This document shows, piece by piece, positions 25,801 through 40,800 of a stretch of DNA of 64,000 nt; positions within the stretch are counted from its first letter, which is position 1, and each line of letters starts with the position of its first letter. A model generated the notes under the pieces. It ran no database searches. It had not been told where the DNA came from and was given only the letters and a program-made list of their open reading frames with translations. Made by a program: the position numbers and the translations under genes. The DNA comes from Lineus longissimus. Its lineage: Eukaryota > Nemertea > Pilidiophora > Heteronemertea > Lineidae. The stretch is taken from positions 3,346,001-3,410,000 of the forward strand of contig NC_088314.1 of NCBI RefSeq assembly GCF_910592395.1, written 5' to 3'.

Positions 25801-28800
25801 TTCACATCTTCATATTTGTTTGTTCCATGTTGTCAACATTTGTCGAACCTTGACATTTCATTTCAATCATCTCCTCGCATCGATATCTGAACATGAAGTT
25901 GCTGTACCTGTCACCAATCAAGATTTAATTGGAATCTTATAGACTCATCATAAGGGCTTTTAACTTCAATTCATGCTTGCTGGTATCCTTGGGAACCACA
26001 GAATGCCATTGATGATTTCATAATTGGTGAAAAGGAGTCCCCATTTGTAGGTTCAGAGATTTTATGAAGTTGGCTATGAATGCACAATGTACCATAAGAT
26101 CTTTCATGTCGTGATGACCTGATCTGGTGTTAATGTAAGAAAGTGTGGCAATGAAGCTGACCTTCTGGTTCGTAGAGTCCATATGGCAGGACAGCTAGAT
26201 TTTTATCTTTTCATTCAAATGTTATTGCAATCAAAAACAAGTGACTTGCCAAGTGTTACTAACAACTGGTTCCAACAAGTTATCTGCCTCTTTAACCTAC
26301 ACAAAGCTGGTATCACGAATATAGTCCAGGGACCAAATTCAACGCTGACCAAAACGTCGCCTCACATTCCCACTAATCAATATTCAGTTATTGACTATTA
26401 CAAATGGTCGGTTCATATGCACGCAAGCACCCTTCAATCGATCCGCCGTTGACCGACAGCCATTGCAGACTCCCCAGTCAAATTACTGTGATGGCCACAT
26501 GGAGGAAGCTGTCTGGTCTGATGAGGTCATATCATTGATGATCCATTCCAATCGAGGTTTGGGTCAAATTTCCTGTGTATATTGTGAGTTGAGTGTACAT
26601 CGATGTGCAAGGTTCAAAACCAAGTTAAGTTGAAACAGAAAGAGAAAGGATGCAAAACAATTCGCAAATTATCGGCATGATTATCCTGTATATTATGGAA
26701 TGCAATCAGCAAAAATATGTGCGTGCTCTTGTCCAGCTATTGGTGAAATGAACAGACACGTATATACACCAGTTCCAACGAGAATAGGTCATATCAGCAG
26801 TATATATTTGATAGTAATGTGTGCATGGTACTATTGTTGAGTTGTTCCTTCATAGGTTGAAATCGATTTACCAACCATATGCTCTGACAGGGAAAAGAAC
26901 TCCTAGCTAATTTTTCCGTTGTCTAGTCATTGCTCTCTTGTGATTCTTCAATAATGATCCCTGCCAAATATAGCCCTTTGTTTTACATACCTTGCCATGA
27001 CTCTGGGCTTTGTCTGAAGAAGATTTGATGACAATCTCGTTCATGTTAGCCAAAACCTGTTGACTTGAGGAGAGGACCTCTTGTTTCTTGGCTGTGACAA
27101 TCTTCTTCTTTCTCAGTGTTCACTTTATACTTGGAGGAGTTTCCAGAAAGTATTCCTCCTCCAAGACAGGATGGGAATTTTGTGTGTCACTGAAGTTACT
27201 CACAAATAGGGATTGTTACCCTGTGTTCAGCCGGAAGAATAACCAGTTTCAAGGATTCTCGATTTTAAGGCTGGTTGCAAGGAAGGTGTCCAAGTAAAGT
27301 ATCTTGCTCAGGGTTGCAGACAAAGTGGCAGTGCCAGGAACCAAACCCACAATACTACCTCGTTCCAAAGTTCCCACAACACTACAGTCATGACGTAGAG
27401 CTGAAACACTGGACAAGGCCATGCCAAAGATCGTTATGCGCATTGTCTTATGTCTCAAGCCAGTCAAACATTTACTTTATAAATCTTGCTAAAACAAACC
27501 AAAACCTATCTGCTAAAACGCTCTAGCATATATGAAGAACACACAATAGAATACAAACACAACCACAGCAAACAATAGATGTTTGTCTTCCTTGATTGTG
27601 TCCATCTAAGGTTCCACTGCAACAGGAAGATGGTGTTAACATTTTCATTTAGTCATTAGCGATCCAGATGGATTAGATCCCTTTTTCAGGTATGTTGGCT
27701 GATGAGAATTTGGAATGGCCAGATGGTTTGCTGTTCCCTCAGCTGGTCATGGACGATGCTGGATGTTTTCTTGTGGTAGACAGTCATGGAGATAACCCTA
27801 AGTGAGGGGCAAAGAATAGTCGGACAGCATGGTGTTAACATCTAGCATTTGACATTCAGCTTCGTTCCTGTTAGCGTTGCCAGTGTATTTGGCAGATCTA
27901 TTCACAAGGAAGTGGGCTGAGATTTGGGAAATGACCAGATGGTTTCACCTCCCTCTGCTGCTTGTCGTGGGCGATCCCTGACATGTTGATTGTTCAACTG
28001 TAAGTAGAAAGCCTGAAGTAGACAGTCAGCCTGGGCGAGTGACATGCAATTAACTAAAGGGACTTAAGGTGAAACCTCAAATGTCACAGTCAAACCTGGT
28101 CTTGATATTTTCTTCCGATCCCCTCCCCTGCCTTACATGCTCGTACTTTCCCCTTCTTTTTCCCTCCACCCAATGACCTGTATCCAATCAATTCCCCCTC
28201 GATATCATTTCGCGCTGATCATGTGAATGGCTGATGGCGCAGCTTCTCGCTAACGCTGACAGTCGGCGAGGAAATATCGACGGTACAGCAGACTTCATTA
28301 TATCTGCGTTGCCACAGGATTCTGGCATATTTGGTGGAGTATTGGCCCAAGGTTCAGATCATTAGGGAGAAAAATGCCAGTGTTTATGCCGTGTTGATGT
28401 AGCATGGAATTTGTGATCTCTACGTGATTCAGAGGAGGATCGCTGATGGTGATAGCTGTTAAAGTATGCATGTACAGGAGTAAAAACTGCCTTCGTTTTC
28501 TATTCATGGTTCATTGGATTCCATATGTTGGTCATGTGTCAGAGGTATCTTGTTGCATTCCTACGCGTTTTGTCATTGAAAAGGTTGAAGGTTGAAAAGA
28601 TTGAAAGCTTTGAATGAATTTGTCAACATAATATGAACAACTCTTTTCTTAACAGATTAAGATTATGTTTTTGTTCAAAACTTCATTTTGCACAAAATCA
28701 GCCAAGTTTGTTTGGTTTTTTCTCTTTTGTTGTGTGAATGATTGAAGATGTTACGATTTTTGACAAGGACTCTTTTAAGTGCCTTTGTTAATTGCAACGA

Positions 28801-31800
28801 CTTTTCAAAAAGGTTTCTTTTTAGTGGATAGTTTTGGAAAATGTTGTTATTTAATTGTCTGTATGTCTTTCATTGTGAAAGCATAGTCAGCACTTTCGTT
28901 CGATGCATCTATTTTTGGAATTCTAATTTCTCAGCAGGTTTCGATTTTATCTCGACTTTCACAGCACAATTATTGATTCTCTCATCTCAGCCGACTGGTC
29001 GGGGATGTTGAAATCCTGTCATCCATCAAAGGCACATTGACTTGCGCGGGTGACTGACATATATATGTAGACATACTGCGGAAATTACGTGTCTGGATCA
29101 TGTGAATTGATCTTCCGTCTTTGGTATTCGTGAATGTAACAGAGAGCTGTTGGTCTTTGGCATTTGTGAATGTAACCTGGAACTAGGAGTCAACGCCCAT
29201 TGAAATATCAGACACTCTACGTTGGATGGATTACTAAATTGAGGTACTTTGTATATTTAACATGCTGACGTTTCAGGTGGCTGGATTCCCTGGATTGATC
29301 AACCTGCATTGGCATTTGTGAATGTTACTTGAGACCTGTGGAGTTAACGCCCATCTTAGTTTCACTACAATATCATATATATTTCACCTTCTGTGGATAA
29401 GAGAATCAAGGTTTTAGGTAACTGGCTTTGACATTTTGAATGTACCTTTATTTGTGAATGCTCAACTTCTCTGATAGATGATGATACATGCTTATTGTGA
29501 ATCACTTGTGAATGAATGTTGCTTTAAACCACTGTTAACCATTTGACATTGAAGCTGGAATTGCTGGAAAACTGCCAACGAACTAGACTTGAATGTAATA
29601 TATGCAGCACATTTCTTGACACCCGTTTGTTGTAACCATGAAGACTATGTTGACATCGAAGTTTGCACCTCTATTGTGATCAGTTATAACAATATTTGTT
29701 TGTGCATGTTTAGCCCCACTATTTCTTTGGAGGTATGACGTCTGACAGTATCACTCTCAAAAAAGGTATTGTTAAAACACTGCCCAATATCTGTGTTTTG
29801 TCGCACAACCTACTGATTATGAGCCCAGCTCTTCGACATGTCTGAAGACTGTGCCACGGATCTGCCTGCTTCTCAGCTAAATCTTCTTTTCTCATCAGTA
29901 TCACTGTATGTATCAGATGGTGTGATTTCACATCACGAAATATCCTCTGTGTCTCAAGTCTATTCCCCGAAGATGTATGATAATAGCTGTATGTAGTGTT
30001 AAAGTTGCTTTAATTGCATTTTGAACCAGGAGGGGCTCACCCATTTTAGCACGGGTATGCTAAGCTTATCATCATCATCATCACAGCCACAACCAAATAA
30101 AGTTCTGAATATTCAACAAAATCAAGAGGCTCAGCTGACTGGCTTCCTCTATGTGTGAATTGTCAAACTATGAGACTTTCTAAAGTTTACGATGCCTTTC
30201 AGGGATATTCTACCTACCTTATCAAAAGTGATCTGTGGGAATTTCTTTTGGAGTATTCATTGAATCAAACTAGTAGTGAGACAAAAAGACAGTGAATCTT
30301 TAAGACGCTTGTTGCTTTACTCAAAGTATTTTCGTTATGGGGATGTTTCATCTCAAATGATATGACAACGCAAATCTTGTATTACACCGTCTGAAGCCTG
30401 AGGGATAATCGCGATGACATTGATGTGGTAGAATCTCATTCAGCCGCGGGCTCCATCGTAGTTTGAAGGACTTCTTCGTGGAGATTTTCGTGACGAACTC
30501 ACACAAAGATACATCATTAAACCAACATTTCGCGTTATCGAGTGATGCGGCGTATAGCCTTCTGGGGAAACACATATTGATTGGCTGTTCCTGATTTAGG
30601 TCTGTGACTCTTGGTGTTGCGTTTGATCATTAAGTTCTTATTCTGTTTCGTCCCTGTGGGAGTAAGGACTGTACGGATAAGATGCTTGTGTCACAACATG
30701 TACCATTAAGTCTTTCCCTTACTTTGGTCACTAGGGTTCATTGTGTTTAGAAATCAGCTTTCTTTTCTCTTGTTTTCCTGCCACCCTTTGAACATGAGTG
30801 AACATCAGTGAACTTCAGTCACTATTGTCTATTCCTCTAACAACACTTCAATAGGGAGGTTGGTTGCATGTCCTTCTGGACAAAAGTGGCCTTTACATTT
30901 GAAGGCCCTTTTTGCTTTCTTAGCCAAGGCTAATGAAGGAATCCTATTGAATGCTTATAAAAACGTTTTGATAAGCCTGGTAAACCCTAGGGTGGAATAA
31001 GATCTCATTCATAAGCAATCTAGAAGAGTATCCAAATGTCTTTCAATGAATCACCAAAAAATCAACTGCTCTGTCTCAGTTTTGCACCCTTGGCATTTAT
31101 GGCTAATACACAGACGTAGCTTATGGAATCTTCTCATATCTCCCCTCGACTGAGCATGTTGATATGAGACAGACATGCCAAATGCCGCCACTTTATTCCT
31201 TTATTCTCAAAAATATCATAAGAATGGCATCGGTGATTCCATCCCCATGGTTACAAGTGTTGGAAAAATAATCCCCTCAGCTTCTCGCTGTCATGTGGTG
31301 GAAAGCGCCGAATTAATGCGCCGCCAGGCAAACAATCATAAATGTCACATACCATGATGAGGACATGGCCTGAGAAAGTAAACCTATCCAAACATTATAG
31401 CCAAGGGATAGTCGGCTCACCCAGACAGCATGGTCATCTAAACAGTTGAGACATAGCCCAGATCCATTTAACCTTCTATCCAATCCACTCTACATTACTC
31501 ACATTTTGTCAAAAAGATTGTTGAAAAATCTCAAACTGCATCAGAAATCGTGGTAAATATGAAATTTACTCAATATTGAAGCTGTGTCACTCTAACTGTA
31601 TTTGAAAGGTTGTACATTGGTGTTTGTATCCATAAACAAAATCGAGCCTGTCAAACCTGATGTGAACTCGAGTCAATTCTTATTGAACAGGGATGTTGAT
31701 ACACTGCGTCAAAATCATTGAGCAGGAATCTCACCGTCAACGTCCAAAGCCTGAAGGAAGAACTTCTGTAAATATCACAGTTATTTATTGCATTCTGTCT

Positions 31801-34800
31801 ATTTCATATTGTGGCATCTGGGTTTGCCTTGCGGGGAACAGAGTCGATGAGATGACGGTATGGTTGGCGGTAAATGGAGAGTGATGGCAGGGATTTATTG
31901 TATTGCTCAAACAGTTCTGTGCTAATCTGTTCATTCCGCTTTCTGCCAACATCCAGTGGTGTCAGGCTGAACGTGGTCATCATGTGTCTTTGGTTGTCTG
32001 AATCATTGTATCCTCATGTTTCGTTTGAAGTGATCTTCAAAACAACACCTTGGTGAACAAAACAAAAAAATACATCAGAAGAAGAGGATTTTTTTCATTA
32101 GGAGCTTATCCATCAGCTGTGTCAGATAAAGTGATTTTTATGCCATAGTATGAAACACTTATGTAGGTTTGTCAGAGGTCATGTTGCTGATACGTTGACT
32201 AGGTAGATTGTACATTGACCAGGGATCCAATGGGGGGCGGCGGCTCTCTCATTTCAGAAAATCCTTGGAATTCACCTGAGTGTACCTTAAGCCATCAGGA
32301 AAACTATGATGATATATCTTTCAAAACATAAACATAATGCTGTTGTCTGCCTGCAAACATGCTACTTTGAGGTAAAAGACACCACTGGAGTCGTAATCAT
32401 TTTACTAGATTTCAAAACCGAAAACAGCTAACACACCCACCAATATCCAAACAAACATTCCAATTCCGCTCTGGGCGTTATTCCGTGATCAAATCTGCCA
32501 CATCATATCTTAAACAATCACAATCCATTATTGCTAATTTATATGGTATATGGAACTCTGATACAAGTTATCAAGCTTGAAATGGAAACAATTACTAGTT
32601 GATACCCAGGAATATTGGCCCGCTGTGAGATGATTTGCATGCTGTCTCGATCCCCAATCATCTGTGGAAATAGACTTTTGCTCACCGTGGCTTAGCCAAA
32701 CAGAAGCAGACTGGCCGTCTCGGGGATTTGGAATACGAGTCAGTTTGGTTGACTAAGTCTATGATATCCCTGTAATTGTGGATCAGTCATTTTGATGAGA
32801 TCAAGGATATCAAAGATATTGAGATAAATCATATTGTGGTCGAAACCTTTCCATTAAGAAACCAGAGTGGGTTATACAATGCAAAATTTGGAGGAGTTTG
32901 GTCAATAATAGCCCATTCTTATCACAGAGGCATTCCTTGGTCAAGATATTGAAGATTTTGCCAGAATTTGGTAAAGATGCTTGTGTCTTTGCTATCACAG
33001 AAATAGCCCATATTATTACAAAAAAGGCTGAATCTAGCCCATGGTGATATTTCGAGAATAGTTGGTAAAAAGGCTAAGCCAGTCTGTTCTCTGCACTCAG
33101 CCCAAGTGTCATTACTGTGGTCCCTTATCCATTAGGAAACCATAGCTGTTCAAATTAGGATCGAGACGAAGAGGACAAGACAGGGTCGTTCTTTGATGTA
33201 TTTTCATCGATCTTGTCTGTGTGTCTCTAGCCCCGCTAATGTAGAATCAATAAACTGGAACAATGACAAGATACAACACGCTGAATTAATCGCCGAGCAT
33301 GGCGCAGGCATCTCGACAAGCTTGTTGATCTTTTTATAGCGGCTGTGGCAGATTTTTTTCCAACGAAGTCGTACGCGGTGAGCGTCAATGCCTAATGAGG
33401 ATAAGACGTGATAGAGGTACGAAAAGAAACATGGCGGTAAATGATCAGACGACATGGTAAATGATCACATTGTCATCCGTAATTTATTCAAGACATGGCG
33501 AATGCTTTTTTGTTTTGCAATTTCCGGTTGCCGAATCGGAAGTGGTTTGCTTGCTCATTCCTGTCTTGTTCTGTCATTGGCCCATTACTTCCTTTCCTCA
33601 CCCATCCTTCTTGAATTTCCAGTTGCCAGGATTAACACTTGTGTTCCCTTTTTCCACAGAACTATGAATGACCGATGTCAGTTCTTTATTTAATGATGAA
33701 ATACACCATGCTCCTCGTTCCCATTTGTGGCTTCTCATTGTTCTTCCTGTTGTCTCTTTCTTTGCTCATTACTTCCTTACCTTACCAATCCTTCTTGTAT
33801 TTCCCTTGGCCAAAAACAGCATTATTGCTTTTTTTCTTACGAATGGCTTGTTCAGTGAACTTTTTCAGTAATATAATGTTTCATTGCTATGTTTTGTAAG
33901 AAAGGTCACCAAATTCTGTTGTTTTTAGTCGCAGAGTCTATTTTTAAAGTACCATTGTCTGATTTACTTTTGCCACATTCTAACCTTTACAATTGGTGTT
34001 TACATTCGGTGATGAAGATAGTTTTTGCAAGAGGTTACATTACCGAGAAGGTCGCCATGGCTTGCCTATTTCTTCCATTTTTTCCCCATTTTTGAACAAA
34101 TTCTGTTCTGTACAACCACCACCTTACCGCAAGGTCTATTCCTATGGCTCATATTGATGTCTCTTTCTTTCCCCCTTTTAGAAAGCGAGCAATCCCAAGA
34201 AAAGCTCTGAAAGATTGACTGTTTCATTCATAGTACGCGTTGCAGTGTTCAGTTGCGGTTACATTTAGTTTCCAGTCTCCAGTACCCTAATAGTCCCTAT
34301 AAGAAACTGCATGGCAGAGTACCATCAAAATTAGTGTCTCTTTGTCTTCTCTCTCAACAAAATATGAAATGGTAATTTCATCAGCTGCAATCAAAATTGA
34401 AATTGACACAGCCTTTGAGTCTGTAATTGAGGATTCCGTTCCATTTTAATTCATCATGATAGCAAGTTTTAATCATGTCTGGGAGCTAGGTTTTATTCAG
34501 ATGGTCACAATCAATCCAAGCACACCTTTTCAGAACTCTAGCAATTCAGGATTCAATACAGTCAAATTTTACTGTTAAACCATGATGTCCCTATACTTTT
34601 GAGTCTAGTCAAATTGATGATGTTTGGTGCCGGGAGTTATATCTTTTTGATGGTGCTTAGCAATCAAGCTGCAATCTTCTTGGCAATAGCCTAACCTTGT
34701 TTCTCTATTAAAGGTTCGCAAAACCAGTCTTACCAAATGATGGGTGCTTTTTTAGGAATGGAGCATTTTAGCAGCGTCTGTCTGTAGCCAGAAGCAGTAT

Positions 34801-37800
34801 TCTAAAAATGTCGCTCGTGGAAGAGGTTCTTGTAGAAAGGGAGAAAATTACATTGTCTTTATAAGGCAGTATGGTAGTCTCATTTTATCAAGGACAAGTG
34901 TTTGTGGTTGAATCTTTGTGGCATTTTGTCACAGTCAGTTGACAGTTAAAAGGTATGCTGACAGTGTCGTCATGATGTTGTCACGAAACTATGACAACGT
35001 GACAGATATTCGTGCACACTGCCACATCATTAACGGATGTCGGAGCAACCCTAATTGGATTGTCGTTTAGTGGTTTGCTGTCGTTGCCCTCGTGTTTAGG
35101 CTCCCACTTCTTTTACGCTGGTTACCAGCATCTCTTGCACATTACTGTGCAACTAAACTCCATATAAACTCTGTGGCCATTTTCAAGTGTGCAAAATGAG
35201 CTCAGCATTCTTGCTAAGCAGGTCAAAAGAACTTGTCCACTTCTCCCAGAGTCGTCCCCTTGAGTACAGTACCATTTTGTCAGTTCGGTCAATGAAATGT
35301 AGACTTTTCTCTATGCGATGAATTACCAATTGGATTGGTCTCAAGAAATAAGGTAAAATGATTCAGTCACTTTTACGTCTTTTGCGTTGAAAAGCTCATG
35401 CCCTTCTATATGTTATGGCGTATATACAGTTGCATCATGAAAGGTTCAGAGAATGAATCTACGCAGTGCAGAAAATACAAAGTGAAACATAGAGGTTTGG
35501 TGAACTGCGAATGTTACAACTCACCATATCAAGGCTAAGTGAATTCCCTGTTGGCCGGATCAATCTGTATGCATATGTCTAATAAGCTAGAAAAAAATCC
35601 AGCATGGTAATGCATTTTAACCCGATATGTCTCCCAATTTCAACTCTGACACATGTTCATGAGGAATGGGATTTTTTTCAATTCCCTGCTACAGAAATGT
35701 CCTTGGGTTTTTTCGCACAAAGTAGAAGCACTCCCAATGCTATTAACAACTTGTTTTTGATGCATTTGACGGTGGAGGAGATATAACGTTTCCTTTCCCT
35801 GGTTAACTTAGGTGCTATCATCCATTATTGGTTTTATGTGTTCCCTATATCTATTCTTTTCATCTGGTTAAGGCAATAGCCAGCTCGGTGCGCCTTATGG
35901 GTTAGAAATGAACGCTGACTAGGCAAAGGTTAAAGACTTTGTCTAAGTATTCAGGCGTGGATGTGAGGAGGGAAGGGCACACCTCTCAAGCGCCCCATAG
36001 GAAAAATATTTGAAATCATCATGAATTTTAGAAAATTTGACATAAATACTCCTGGGCATTCTCTTCCTCAGACTCATTGATCCCCCCCCCAGCCCCTTGA
36101 TGGTGATTTCAGTTGGTAAAGACAGGGCCATGAAAACTGTACCAATACACACAACTTCATTGCATGATTTTACAAAGAATGCCAGCAAGGTCTGGATTTC
36201 TTCATTACCTCTTCTGCATCATGATATATACAAGGACTTTTGCTGGACATTCGATCAAAAACCTCCCTCCTTTTGTAGTTGATACCAAAGGAAAACAAAA
36301 AGACTAATGTCTTTTGCTTTGCACTTTGATTTGGCCAAGTGGCCGCGCTCGCCATGGAGTATTGGGTGATCAAAAGATGGATAATGAAGGTATAAATATG
36401 TATGGAGGTTTGAGGGAGGCGGAGGACACGTGGCATAAAACACAGGCTACTGATGGGCGATGTGCAGCTGTCGTCCTCAAGTGTGACTAAGCCATTCTGT
36501 TTTGTCAACGACAGAAAAAAATATAATCTCAACAATTCTCCACAGCAACTAAAGAGAAAATTGATTCATGATACTGCATCACTGTGCATTTTTGTCTCCA
36601 GTTTAAGTGCGACAATCGACCGACAAAACATTGTAACAATGTAACATGTGACTCAACAAAATACAGATTTAAAGGGATTTTTAAATGATACGAGTTGTGT
36701 TTTGCTGTGAGGCTGACATCATTATCCATGATAGATGTGATATCATCATTTGGTGTCAAGTGCAGAGTCTGAAAGCATGATTGGGCTTCAAAATAATTTG
36801 TTTTCATGTCAGCAGAGATATTTCTACCCTCTGATAATCTGATGTAAAGGGGAATCGTTTTGATAGATAGTTCTTTTAACTAGAGTCGGCAGCAATTTAG
36901 AGGATTTCATTATATTCTGTTCGAAAACACGTTTACTTATATTTGTATTTTCTTCTATCTTCCAGATAAACGGCCAAGATGTACACAGTCGGGAACAGGC
37001 AATCTTTTTGTTCAGTCAAAATCGATCGGACATAACTTTGTTATTAGCAAGACCACAACTTCAGGTAAGGTGTTTTCTTTTAGCGCAGCCATGAGATATT
37101 GTAGCAAGTCCGCTATATAGGGACACAAAAAATCAACCTGTCAATTTTCACTTTTAGTGTAGCACTATCAACCATAGTATGTCCAAACAATACCAACTGC
37201 CGGCGTCTAGCATGACTATGTATGCCCACCAGGTCTCTCTTGATCCGTAATTTCATCTCATCGTATTACCCTGCGGCCAAATAGGGATTGAGCTTGAAAG
37301 CAAACAGTTGATAGTATGGAGACAGGCGTATGCTGATATGTCAACATTACTACATTGTACCTAGAAGGGGTTAAGGTTTCTTATAAGGGCTGCGGTCAAG
37401 CTTATATGGAAAGAGTTGTTTTCATTTGGAGTTTTTTGTTTGATCATGTTGTTGTCATCCTGCCGTGTTATCATCATATTATGCACCACTTCATGTATTC
37501 CCTTGAGCCAAATCGGGTTTTAGCTTGAGCAAACAGTTGATAGTTGTAGAGGGACAGATGCTGATATGTCGGTTTCTCTTGCTTCGTTAGTCTGGCCAAG
37601 TGATTAGTGTATCTGTATTGATCCTGTGGCCGTCTCTTATAAGTAGTATCGAGTATGTTAAAGAAGGAAAAGCACACGATGTACAAGGGACTGATAACGT
37701 GTCCTCGTTTGGTCATTGATTCGACTAGCGTTCAGTTGGTAATTACGTGGGGTGTGCTGCTCTCGGTCATGTTCTGCGGACCCGATAAGGGCCCTGGGGT

Positions 37801-40800
37801 TTGTTATCCGGTATTAGTGTCTATCTGATTAGAAGACGGAGTGTGTGGTCTATAATATGATTTTATGGAACAGTATTGGGTGTGTTCATGTGTCCTCAGT
37901 CAGTTCAGACCATGAACATCATCTTGTAGAGGAGTATGGATGTTGATTGATTATTGAATGCAGATTGATAAGTGTGCCGCACGAAAATAGCTCTGGCCGC
38001 AGTAATTGCTGTGGTCATTCTGGCGATTGTCTGTTAGCGAGGAAATTAGGCAGTGCCCTTATGACATAGCATAGTGTACAATGGTTCGTAATAGAAAAAT
38101 AATTGGTCATTTAGAATACATTCAGTGCTTGTTATTCCCTGTAGCATAGCTGTAAATGGTATTCAGACTCCAGCAATGGTAGGTTTTACTGTTAGTTTGT
38201 GTTCCAACAATCATAGTGGCTTGTTACAAGAAGAATCTTCACCAACTATACTACACAGTTTCATACCAATTGGGCTATCTCCGTCAAACTCCCTCATTGA
38301 GCTAAACTGTGGTATTTCTCGGCATAGTTCAATCGAGGAGTTTCGAGGGACTGTCACCCGATTTGACAGCAACTAGCGAGACTGTTCAATATTCCCAAAG
38401 CGTTAACCAAATCAAGTGTTAACTCAGCTCTTACCACTACAGCAACGTTCCAAACAAACACAGAAACAGGCAAGTCATATTTGCTCACATCACAAGTAAA
38501 AAAGTCGTCAAGCTAATGAGAGGAGCTGGAGCACTTGTACTATACTTGAATCTGATTGCGATGCCAGTTGAGTAAACTCAGGAGATTTGATGCAACAAGG
38601 GGCCACTTGAACAAGACTTGATGCAAATGTGCAACAGTTTATACATCAGACTTTTCTCAGATGATTTACAGTTGTTCTTTGCTAGTTTTAATCATTTTGC
38701 TTCTCTCTTGCAGAGTGATGACTAACTAAAACGTAGAAAACATCGCCTGGTCATTTCAAATGCATCATCTCTCAATATTACTATGAGCAGTACTACCAAA
38801 GAGTAAAAGAATCATACCACCCAGCTTACACCATAAAAACACATTTTCGCCTCCAAATATTCACTCGCAGAAAGAAGTTAATTCATATGGCTCAGAAAGA
38901 TTCCGTTTAGATCAAGCACAAAACCCACGAGACTCAGTAGTTATTCAAGTTTGCTAAATCATTGAGCATCTCGACCCAAGAGAAAATTGCTTAGACGATG
39001 CATTTGATTAGAATTATCGATTCTGAATCGATTGCTGTGAAAAAGACGAATAATTCGTACAAAATTTTGAAAAAATATTCATGGAGTTAGAAACTCTACA
39101 TTGACATTTTCCCATTTGCAAAATAACTTGCTTATATTTTTTCGGGTCGCATGGAAATCAATGTTAGTATCATATCATGAAACTTGTATCAGTAGTCTGA
39201 TGTCCATGTTTACTACTGATTTGTTCTTGCTCCAAAAAGTTTGTCTAATCTACGGTTATTTTCTGACAAAACATTCTGTCATAATTTTATCCATCTCGAC
39301 CAATAGATTGATCAGAAATTGGGGTTGCTGATTGTCAAGTATTTTAGGGAGATGGCTGATATTATGGATTTGTTCCAAATTAGAAACAAATTGGTTTTGC
39401 GTAGCTAATTCATTGGTACTGTAAACAGCATTAAATTGGTAGTCTATTCGATTATTTTGCTCTGATAGCCTCAGATTTGGCAGAGCAGTGACGGGTGGGT
39501 TAAGGACCAAAACTTGTTGCATCATCTATTTCAACGCATTAGATTTATTCAGTCATTTTGCCTAGAAGTGGCTTTCTTGATTGGGGATATTGCGGAGTTG
39601 ATTATGTTTATCTTTACTTGATTTGAGAGCTACTTATCCACTGGAGGACCCAACTGGATCCATTTGCCATTAAGACTTAGTTTTTACTCCATGAACAGCT
39701 GGTCTTCATCTTGATTCGTGCTTGGCTAGAATTTGATAAAAGCTGACAAAATTGGCCACTATAAAATGACTTAGCTTTATTGTGTCTGATTGTGTCCGGA
39801 TTGTGACTTGGCTAGAATTTGCTGTTGGCTGCAACTGACTTTGTCTAGTGAAGGAATTGACTCATGTGAATTCATTTAAGTGAAAGCTGGGAAACTCGAA
39901 TGCTCCCAGAGGTTGATAAACATGTAAAAGGACTTGGATTCACAAGTAGGTAGCAGTCTCAGAGATAGAAAGGCATCTGCACTGGATGCACTGCAGTTTC
40001 GATGAACTATATCCAAATTAGCTTCATTAAAAAGTAAGATGGATCTTCTCTAAACCATGCTAATCATTGCATCCAAGGAGGTGCTAATGAACATTGGCCA
40101 GATGACATAAACTAGCTAAAAACAAATAGTGAGGCAGAAAATCAACAAGCAGTACCTTAACCATATGGTTGACAAAACCTCAGTTCTCCAGTCAGCTTGA
40201 TTCCAATTCAACATGACAAATAAGGTGTGTCTATTTTGAATCAAATGTATGTGTGAATGCCTATGAATCTGCGGCCAATTGGGGTTGGAAGAGGGTTGCT
40301 TTGTAGTTCACCTGTGCTCTCCTAACAAGATCATCCCTAAGCTGGGCAGGTTGGAGGGATCACCTGCTGACTTGTCCACAGTTGCCTCCACCCTAATCAG
40401 GCCTGAATCACATACACATTGGTCAAAATACCGTACATTTATGCAGTGTAAAACTTGTAAACGATAGGCAAGATGGACTGTTGATGTTCCTCTTTGAAGT
40501 GACCAGCATCCATGATCCTATCAGCTTAAGTAAACAAATATTCATTGGTTCACTGATATTTCCCAGGAGGGGGTGATTTCATTCATGGGTATGGTGCCTG
40601 GGCATAAAATTGGCAAGATTGCCAGTACCAAACAAAGTTTGCTTCAGGAACTCACCATTTTGCCAACAAAATAATGTGTTCAAAGACTGAGTGTGAATGG
40701 TAGTATAGTTCCTTTGTGGCTCTTGTTCGTAACTGGTGAAGATGGTAAGGTTTATCAATACCCATTTTGCATCCTGGCAATTACCATTGTACTCAAGACC

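Larger units (their letters stand above)
22013..36965 (+). other. Intron of 15.0 kb between PDZRN exons C and D
   Basis: No coding exon is seen. The intron carries diverged local duplications at 22983-23425, 24020-24240, 27632-28047, 29157-29373 and 33540-33830, and a short (ATC)n at 30067-30083. CpG-dense patches lie at 28208-28290, 30361-30560 and 33279-33421, and a nine-C run at 36082-36090. Remaining stretches are AT-rich with no recognised element. Confidence 0.7.

Noticed and set aside
38125-38376. 83-codon plus-strand frame as a PDZRN alternative exon
   Set aside because: No acceptor/donor pair in a consistent phase and no similarity to the PDZRN region expected between exons D and E.
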